Source: Acinetobacter indicus CIP 110367
GTDB lineage: Bacteria; Pseudomonadota; Gammaproteobacteria; Pseudomonadales; Moraxellaceae
Direction of reading: 5' to 3'
DNA: 64,000 bases
NCBI RefSeq assembly: GCF_000488255.1
Contig: NZ_KI530756.1
Location: 248,001-312,000, forward strand
This document shows positions 58,569-64,000 of the stretch, piece after piece (position 1 is the stretch's first letter; every line of letters begins with the position of its first letter). Under the pieces are notes generated by a model, which made no database searches, was not told the origin of the DNA, and was given only the letters and a program-made list of their open reading frames with translations. The translations under genes were made by a program, and so were the position numbers.

Positions 58569-60449
58569 ATGAACAATCATTCTAATGAAGAAAATACTGA
58601 TAACTCTTCAGATAAAAAATCACCCGCATTCAAAGTCCTTGAATCCAATGCTGAAAAGTTCTTAATGGTTTGGTGGTATGGGGCGTTAGCAAAAGCTGAT
58701 CGTAGAAATGCTCAACCTAAAGTTCATGTGGCTTTTAGGGAACTTCTGGAAGATTACACACCCACAGATAATTTTATTTTTATTGATGCAAATATAACAG
58801 ATTTGATGTCTTGGCCTATTGGAACAGTTTGGCACCATGAACGATTAGTTGACTATCTTCCTTTGGAAATACGGGAATTTGATATTGATCATACAAATTT
58901 TAAACATACCTTTGTTCAAGCATATAAGCGAGATGAAAAGACAGGAAAAATAGATCATTTCTTCTCAGACAGGAATAAGTTTTATATTAACCCAAGCCAA
59001 CGTGAAAATTGTATTTCTTTCTCTTTAAAGGATCAGGAATATAAGGAGCTTCTCGTACCTTGTTTTGAGTTTCTGGTGAGAGGATATGGCCTCTCTACAG
59101 AACTTCCTAGAATTCTAACAACATATGATGAGGTCGAAAGACATGAAAGGCTCTACACCCCTCATCCAGAAGAAGAAAATACATGGACTATCCTTATAGG
59201 TGATAGTCTCACATCAGATGATCATGTATTTATTGCCTACTATAAATATAGCGAATATACCCAAGATGCCGTAAGAATCTTATTTAGCAGTATTGCAAAA
59301 CATGATGATTTTATCCAAAGAAACCATATATACCCTAAAGTAATGCCGTGGCATAAGGAAACGAGAAAAATTAGGGTTTCAGGTTTTTGTATTCCTGACA
59401 CCAATGCTTTTTTAGCCTTGACAATTCTTGGAATAGAACTACCTGATCAAACACTTATCAGACGTGTTCCAAAGGTAATTCACCGCATTAAGAAACCTGT
59501 AGATGTCAACTCACCTAATCCTCCTCAGTTGCAACTAGGTCCTGGTCAGATTAACGTATCTGAAGATCAAGGAGGGCGCAAACCATTATTACAATCGGTT
59601 ATTTTAGGTCATGAATTTACATGGTTAGGTTCAGGCCCTATCGGGGAAAAAAGTAAAACAAAGTATGAAAGAACCATCACCCAACCACAGAGAAAGAAAA
59701 ATACTAAAGAAACCAATACAGTTGGTACAGGAGAACCTGATAGCTCTAAGGAAGTTCTAAATGTCCAAATTAACCCGACCACTAATGGAGATACAGAGTT
59801 TGAAGCTCCATATCATGGAAGAATCATGGGCCTATGGAATGCATGTTTAAAGGCACGCTCGTTAAATCCCAGTATTGTCAATGCAGTCCACTATTATACT
59901 TTTGAGGAAGAGTTTGATTACAGCGATAAACCCACTCTCATGGCTTTTTTCGTTAATTCAGAAACATTAAATAATAAAGATATTACAGATGGAGAAAAAC
60001 AAACTTATAAAAATTGGTGTTATGCAAACTCAAATAAAACAGCACTTCGTGGAGCATTGGTCATCCGATTATCTCTTGTAAATTGCCCTCCAGTTTATCT
60101 TTTCGATATACAACCAGCGACTTACGTTTCAACTGTAGATGGGGAAAGTGTTCTCAAGGAGCGTGGGCATGCTGGTCTAATATTTAGGTCAAGAACCGTA
60201 GAACAATTTGAGCAGTATATTTCTGGGCTCATGGAGAGCCTGCCTTTGTCAGAGGGCTCTTATACGACAACTCTCCTAGGCTCCAATTTGGTTACTCAAT
60301 TATTTGTTTTTAGACATTCAAAATCTGCTGGCTTGTCAGAGGGTGAATCAACGTTATTGAATGCTCTAAGAAAAATTGGAATTACGAATATCAAGTTAAA
60401 GGAGGAAAAGGAGGAAAAGGAGGAAAAGGAGGAAAAGGAGGAAAAATAA
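58569..60449 (+). CDS. TnsE-like protein behind CBASS (tentative)
   Basis: 626 aa, GAGAGG six nt before the ATG; 44 nt after the cap4 stop. No membrane segment, nuclease or ATPase motif is evident. From memory of Tn7 TnsE I see a parallel run of features: a segment like ELLVPCFEFLVRGYGLSTEL (TnsE has SLFLINSYFCRSCLSSTAL), a KIRVSGFCIP part before ILGIELP, a basic linker (about 395-420) and a C-terminal region PVYLFDIQPATYVST resembling the TnsE C-terminal domain. TnsE directs Tn7 to replicating DNA. An unknown CBASS accessory protein is the main alternative. The last 16 residues are KEE repeats. Confidence 0.5.
   Translation: MNNHSNEENTDNSSDKKSPAFKVLESNAEKFLMVWWYGALAKADRRNAQPKVHVAFRELLEDYTPTDNFIFIDANITDLMSWPIGTVWHHERLVDYLPLEIREFDIDHTNFKHTFVQAYKRDEKTGKIDHFFSDRNKFYINPSQRENCISFSLKDQEYKELLVPCFEFLVRGYGLSTELPRILTTYDEVERHERLYTPHPEEENTWTILIGDSLTSDDHVFIAYYKYSEYTQDAVRILFSSIAKHDDFIQRNHIYPKVMPWHKETRKIRVSGFCIPDTNAFLALTILGIELPDQTLIRRVPKVIHRIKKPVDVNSPNPPQLQLGPGQINVSEDQGGRKPLLQSVILGHEFTWLGSGPIGEKSKTKYERTITQPQRKKNTKETNTVGTGEPDSSKEVLNVQINPTTNGDTEFEAPYHGRIMGLWNACLKARSLNPSIVNAVHYYTFEEEFDYSDKPTLMAFFVNSETLNNKDITDGEKQTYKNWCYANSNKTALRGALVIRLSLVNCPPVYLFDIQPATYVSTVDGESVLKERGHAGLIFRSRTVEQFEQYISGLMESLPLSEGSYTTTLLGSNLVTQLFVFRHSKSAGLSEGESTLLNALRKIGITNIKLKEEKEEKEEKEEKEEK
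60401..60445 (+). repeat. Five perfect copies of GGAGGAAAA
   Basis: A 9-bp unit repeated five times without mismatch encodes KEE repeats at the very end of the TnsE-like protein, just before the stop codon. Such tracts change length by slippage in steps of three residues. Each copy also looks like a Shine-Dalgarno site. Confidence 0.95.
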
Positions 60450-60545
60450 TTTTCGAATCTTACAATTGTGACCATCTTCTTTTAGCCTATTCCATAATTC
60501 TTTCCTATGGGTAATTTTATTACATATCAAATTGAATTATATATA

Positions 60546-60575
60546 GTTTAATGGCACTTTTAAGTGCCATTAAAC
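60546..60575. terminator. 14-bp perfect inverted repeat between island modules
   Basis: GTTTAATGGCACTT-TT-AAGTGCCATTAAAC has no T-tract. It lies between the convergent TnsE-like gene and the CDF exporter gene and could act as a bidirectional terminator or mark a module junction. Confidence 0.5.
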
Positions 60576-60634
60576 TTGGGTACCACTTGTGACTAGATAA
60601 GCACCTATATTAGGAATATTTAACCTTTTTAAAC

Positions 60635-61708
60635 TCAGTGTTCTGAATCCTTTGGTATATTTTCAATAATGCAATGATGAATATCATCGTGATTGTTGAG
60701 TGATGTTTCAGCCTGAATAGTGACATGCTCAATACCTAGATTTTGTATGACATTCTCCAGATCATGTAAGAGTATCTGCACTTCCTGCATACTCATTTCT
60801 TCACTTACAACAATATGGCAGGATAAAATATAACGTTTACTTGTCAGACTCCATATATGTAAATCATGTACACCTTGAATTCGCTGGTCTTGAAGAATGG
60901 TTTCTTTGATTTCTGCCAAGTCAAATTTTTCTGGTGTACCCTGCATTAAAACATGCGAAGCCTTTACTACAACTGAATATCCACTGCGAAGAACAAGTAT
61001 TGCAACTAGAACACTGGCTAAAGTATCTGCCCAGGCCCATCCAAAGAAGTAGATACATAGCGCAGCAGCAATTGCGCCAATAGAACCTAACAAATCACTG
61101 AGTACATGCAGGTAAGCACCTCGCATATTCAAGTCGTGTTCGGTATCACTACCTTTAAAAATCATTACTGCAACAATGATATTAATCAGCAATCCAATAC
61201 TGGCAACGATCAACATCCCTTGTACTTCAATATGTTGTGGCTGCTGGAACCGTAGAATTGCCTCAATAAAGATGTACAGTGCGATACCAACCAGTGTAAT
61301 ACCATTCAATGCAGCAGCCAGTATTTCAAAGCGTTGATAGCCGTATGTTTTATTTTTGGTAATCTGTTTTTGACCGATAAAGACTGCTGCAAGTGCAATA
61401 CCAAGTGCAACAGAGTCACTCAGCATGTGGCCAGCATCCGAAATCAAGGCCAAACTATTGGTAATAAAACCACCTATAAATTCCACTGCCATAAAAATGG
61501 TAATCAGTAAAAAACTTATGGTCAGAATTTTTTTATTACTCGGGATATGGCTGTGGTCGTGATCATGATGATGACCACCATGACCGTGATGGTGTCCTGA
61601 GTGATCATGGTTGTGTTTATGGCCGTTACCATGACTATGCTTATGCCCAGAATGATCATGTTCAGAGTGTTTATGCTTGTGATCTTGTGTATGGTTGTGC
61701 GAAGACAT
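60635..61708 (-). CDS. Cation diffusion facilitator, CzcD/ZitB-type zinc exporter
   Basis: 357 aa. The first about 55 residues are a cytosolic His-rich sequence with many HDH, HGH and HHH runs. Six membrane helices follow, with the metal site residues in SDAGHMLSDS (helix 2) and HVLSDLLGS (helix 5), then a C-terminal ferredoxin-like domain. It exports Zn(2+) (also possibly Cd, Co) by proton antiport. It lies downstream of a zinc-sensing ArsR-type repressor in the same direction. Family assignment is firm; metal specificity is inferred from motifs and context. Confidence 0.92.
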   Translation of the reverse strand: MSSHNHTQDHKHKHSEHDHSGHKHSHGNGHKHNHDHSGHHHGHGGHHHDHDHSHIPSNKKILTISFLLITIFMAVEFIGGFITNSLALISDAGHMLSDSVALGIALAAVFIGQKQITKNKTYGYQRFEILAAALNGITLVGIALYIFIEAILRFQQPQHIEVQGMLIVASIGLLINIIVAVMIFKGSDTEHDLNMRGAYLHVLSDLLGSIGAIAAALCIYFFGWAWADTLASVLVAILVLRSGYSVVVKASHVLMQGTPEKFDLAEIKETILQDQRIQGVHDLHIWSLTSKRYILSCHIVVSEEMSMQEVQILLHDLENVIQNLGIEHVTIQAETSLNNHDDIHHCIIENIPKDSEH

Positions 61709-61817
61709 TTTATAGCATTCCTGATTATGGCTCTAACTGACTACGCAATGGATGATTGTTGTAGTAATCACCGATGTGGAAGGTCAATAGATCAGCCTTA
61801 AAAATACATAACAAATT

Positions 61818-61843
61818 AACATATGTTTAATCATTCATATGTT
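61818..61843. promoter_or_regulatory. 12-2-12-type operator upstream of the CDF gene
   Basis: AACATATG-N10-CATATGTT is a perfect 26-bp dyad, the size of SmtB/CzrA operators. A second dyad ATATGA-N8-TCATAT lies at 61884-61903. Both are in the 246-bp space between the repressor and exporter genes, so the CDF gene probably has its own zinc-controlled promoter. Confidence 0.6.
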
Positions 61844-61954
61844 TAGTGCTAAAATAACTTAAATATTGCTACTTGAATAGCAAATATGAATAAATGATCA
61901 TATGTATATATTTTTAAGAAGAAAAAGGAGTGAAGAAAATGAGTGTTTGCTACA

Positions 61955-62263
61955 TTACTCTGAAATATGCTTAGCCATATCCGATAGAACCTGACTTACA
62001 TGAATATCATCTATTTCATAAAAGACTTGTTTAGCTTGACGTTCACCTTTGACTAAACGGGCTGAACGCAATAAACGTAGATTGTGACTGACCAAGGACT
62101 GGGATAAATCAAGGGCATCACTGATTTCACCTACTGAACTAGGTCCACGCATACAAAAAAGTAGAATTTTAAGTCGTGAAGCATCACCCAATAGCCGAAA
62201 TGTTTCAGCTAAAGACATAATCTCCTCTTGAGATAATTCTGTAGGGTGATCTTTAAAACTCAT
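61955..62263 (-). CDS. ArsR/SmtB-family zinc-sensing repressor
   Basis: 102 aa from the ATG at 62263; longer frames run into the divergent copA gene. The winged-helix HTH is SVGEISDALDLSQSLVSHNL. The C-terminal helix holds D86-x-H88-x10-H99-x2-E102, the alpha-5 site of SmtB and CzrA that binds Zn, and no alpha-3 Cys site is evident (only Cys37). It should release DNA when zinc is high and so induce the CDF exporter downstream. Confidence 0.88.
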   Translation of the reverse strand: MSFKDHPTELSQEEIMSLAETFRLLGDASRLKILLFCMRGPSSVGEISDALDLSQSLVSHNLRLLRSARLVKGERQAKQVFYEIDDIHVSQVLSDMAKHISE

Positions 62264-62319
62264 ATTTATACTTAAATTCCAGTCATTAGCGAAAATATAG
62301 ATGTTTACATATTCTACCC

Positions 62320-62350
62320 TTGACCTTTCCATAATGGCAAGGTTTATGCT
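62320..62350 (+). promoter_or_regulatory. CueR-type copper promoter of copA
   Basis: -35 TTGACC (62320-62325) and -10 TATGCT (62345-62350) are spaced by 19 bp, the long spacer typical of MerR-family promoters. The spacer region carries the dyad ACCTT-N11-AAGGT (62323-62343), the CueR-type half sites. The copA ATG follows 34 nt later. The cueR gene itself is not visible and may lie beyond the right edge. Confidence 0.85.
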
Positions 62351-62384
62351 CTTAGCAACTGGATAAGCTCTATAGGTATATCTT

Positions 62385-64000
62385 ATGGGAACAGCAACAA
62401 ATAAGCTTTCTAATAATATGAAAGTTACATTAAAAATTGAAGGTATGACATGTGCCAGTTGTGTTGGACGTGTTGAAAAAGCCCTCAAAAAAGTTGATGG
62501 TGTACAGTCAGCCTCGGTCAATCTGGCGACAGAACGTGCAGATATTGTACTTGATCAGCCTGTGGATCGTCAGGTACTGGTTCATGCCATTGAACAGTCA
62601 GGCTATGACGTGCCTGCAAATAATATTGAATTATCAATTAAAGGCATGACCTGTGCCAGTTGTGTAGGTCGTGTCGAAAAAGCCCTTAAAGCCGTTGCAG
62701 GTGTAAAAGAAGCCAATGTCAATCTTGCAACTGAGCGTGCAACGGTCAGTGGTACAGCAAATGTCGATGCCTTGATTGCCGCAATTGATAAAGCTGGTTA
62801 CGATGCCACAGAAATTCAGGCTTCTATTCCTGACCAGACAGAGCAGCTTGAGAAAAAAGATCAGGAACGTGCTGAACTTAAACGTGATTTGATTCTCGCC
62901 TCCCTGTTGGCTTTACCTGTATTTATTCTGGAAATGGGATCTCACCTTATCCCTGGTGTACATCAACTGATTGATCAAACTATTGGGATGCAGAATAGCT
63001 GGTATTTACAATTCATACTGACCACACTGGTTTTGGTTATTCCAGGACGAAGATTCTATCAGAAAGGTTTTCCTGCATTATTCCGTCTAGCTCCTGATAT
63101 GAATTCTTTGGTCGCTGTGGGAACATCAGCAGCATATTTGTTTTCTATTGTTGCCACATTCATACCAAACATCCTCCCATCAGGAACGGTGAATGTGTAT
63201 TACGAAGCGGCTGCGGTGATTGTCGCATTAATCTTACTGGGTCGTTTCCTTGAAGCAAAAGCCAAAGGGCGAACCTCTGAAGCAATCCAGCGTTTAGTCA
63301 GCTTACAAGCCAAAACTGCCCATGTTTTACGCAATGGTCAAATGGTGGATATTGCAATAGACCAAGTGGTTGCAGGTGACATTATCATTGTAAAACCAGG
63401 GGAAAGAATCCCTGTTGATGGTCAAGTCACGGATGGAAAAAGCTTTGTCGATGAATCCATGATTACAGGTGAACCAATCCCTGTGGAAAAAGGCATCGGC
63501 AGTGATGTAGTGGGCGGTACCATTAACCAGAATGGCACGTTGACTTTTACCGCTGTGGCGGTGGGTGGCGAAACTATGCTGGCTCAAATCATTCGTTTGG
63601 TTGAGCAGGCACAGGGTTCTAAAATGCCGATTCAGGCTGTGGTGGATAAAGTGACCTTATGGTTTGTACCTGCGGTGATGATTGCCGCAGTGCTTACATT
63701 CCTGGTCTGGCTGATTTTTGGTCCATCACCAGCCTTAACTTTTGCATTGGTTAATGCGGTGGCAGTGTTGATCATTGCCTGTCCTTGTGCAATGGGATTG
63801 GCGACACCAACCTCAATTATGGTCGGTACAGGTCGTGGTGCAGAGTTGGGAGTACTGTTCCGCAAAGGCGAAGCCTTACAACTGTTAAAGGATGCCAAAG
63901 TTGTTGCAGTCGATAAAACAGGGACATTAACAGAGGGTCATCCCGTACTGACTGACTTTGAAGTGACTCAATTCTTTGAGCGTGATTATGTCCTAGGCAT
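62385..64000 (+). CDS. copA: Copper-exporting P1B-type ATPase CopA (partial)
   Basis: About 538 codons, running off the right edge; the whole protein should be about 800 aa. Two N-terminal metal-binding domains each have [15 protein letters not shown] (near residues 20 and 85). Then come membrane helices, the actuator motif TGEPIPVEK, the transport site CPCA in IIACPCAMG and the phosphorylation motif DKTGTLTEG at the end of the window. It pumps Cu(I) out of the cytosol. It is divergent from the ArsR gene, with a CueR-type promoter. Confidence 0.95.
   Translation, partial: MGTATNKLSNNMKVTLKIEGMTCASCVGRVEKALKKVDGVQSASVNLATERADIVLDQPVDRQVLVHAIEQSGYDVPANNIELSIKGMTCASCVGRVEKALKAVAGVKEANVNLATERATVSGTANVDALIAAIDKAGYDATEIQASIPDQTEQLEKKDQERAELKRDLILASLLALPVFILEMGSHLIPGVHQLIDQTIGMQNSWYLQFILTTLVLVIPGRRFYQKGFPALFRLAPDMNSLVAVGTSAAYLFSIVATFIPNILPSGTVNVYYEAAAVIVALILLGRFLEAKAKGRTSEAIQRLVSLQAKTAHVLRNGQMVDIAIDQVVAGDIIIVKPGERIPVDGQVTDGKSFVDESMITGEPIPVEKGIGSDVVGGTINQNGTLTFTAVAVGGETMLAQIIRLVEQAQGSKMPIQAVVDKVTLWFVPAVMIAAVLTFLVWLIFGPSPALTFALVNAVAVLIIACPCAMGLATPTSIMVGTGRGAELGVLFRKGEALQLLKDAKVVAVDKTGTLTEGHPVLTDFEVTQFFERDYVLG

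Larger units (their letters stand above)
48306..64000. mobile_element. Genomic island in comM, Tn7-like/Tn6022-type, left part
   Basis: The island begins with TGT exactly at the codon after the VGGG of ComM; the 5 bp just before it (GTGGC, 48301-48305) would be the target duplication. AbaR/Tn6022 elements of A. baumannii use the corresponding comM site with a 5-bp duplication (ACCGC, from memory). Two 20-bp direct repeats at the edge fit TnsB-type binding sites. Cargo is a STAND/PIN pair, a regulator, CBASS, a TnsE-like gene and metal resistance. The transposase genes and the right end lie beyond the window; whether the metal genes belong to the same unit is not proven. Confidence 0.75.

Overview
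The window looks like a chromosome segment of Acinetobacter or a close relative in the Moraxellaceae. The gene order argH-yggX-phoU-tolC-thiC, the gacA-like regulator next to pilSR, and ribE-(orphan adenine methylase)-ribD-nrdR-amtB-glnK-ubiK-comM, together with the protein sequences themselves, all point that way. The exact species cannot be read from the sequence alone.

Positions 1 to about 48,305 are core chromosome. From left to right: the heme operon hemC-D-X-Y with a thioesterase start (minus strand); an AlgZ/AlgR-type LytTR two-component pair; argH and yggX; a 964-bp non-coding stretch with a duplicated 135-bp cassette, terminator hairpins and a candidate small RNA; phoU and tolC; a lipoprotein; thiC behind a TPP riboswitch; nudF, cpdA, dksA and gluQ; ftsW and murD; a Fur-controlled feoA-feoB operon with a small Cys-rich partner; xerD, dsbC, hom and thrC; pbpG; a GacA-like regulator and pilS/pilR; ctpA, gpmI and lptG/lptF; pepA and holC; a DedA protein; riboflavin genes around an orphan DNA adenine methylase; nrdR; the ammonium module amtB/glnK; ubiK; and the first 280 codons of comM.

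At 48,305/48,306 comM is broken by a visibly AT-richer accessory region that runs past the right edge. The new sequence begins with TGT and carries two 20-bp direct repeats, as expected at the end of a Tn7-like, comM-targeting island (the AbaR/Tn6022 type). Its cargo is: a STAND/NB-ARC NTPase plus a PIN-domain nuclease (candidate two-gene defence system); an XRE-ImmA/IrrE protein followed by a structured leader RNA with a 10-codon ORF and a small 59-aa protein; a complete type II CBASS operon (CD-NTase, Cap2, Cap3, Cap4); a long protein that resembles the transposition targeting factor TnsE; and a metal-resistance block (CDF zinc exporter, SmtB/CzrA-type zinc sensor, CopA copper ATPase behind a CueR-type promoter).

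The most unusual parts are the STAND+PIN pair, the mutually exclusive RNA foldings between the ImmA/IrrE gene and the small ORF just upstream of CBASS, and the TnsE-like gene placed directly behind the CBASS operon with a (KEE)n tail encoded by a perfect 9-bp tandem repeat.
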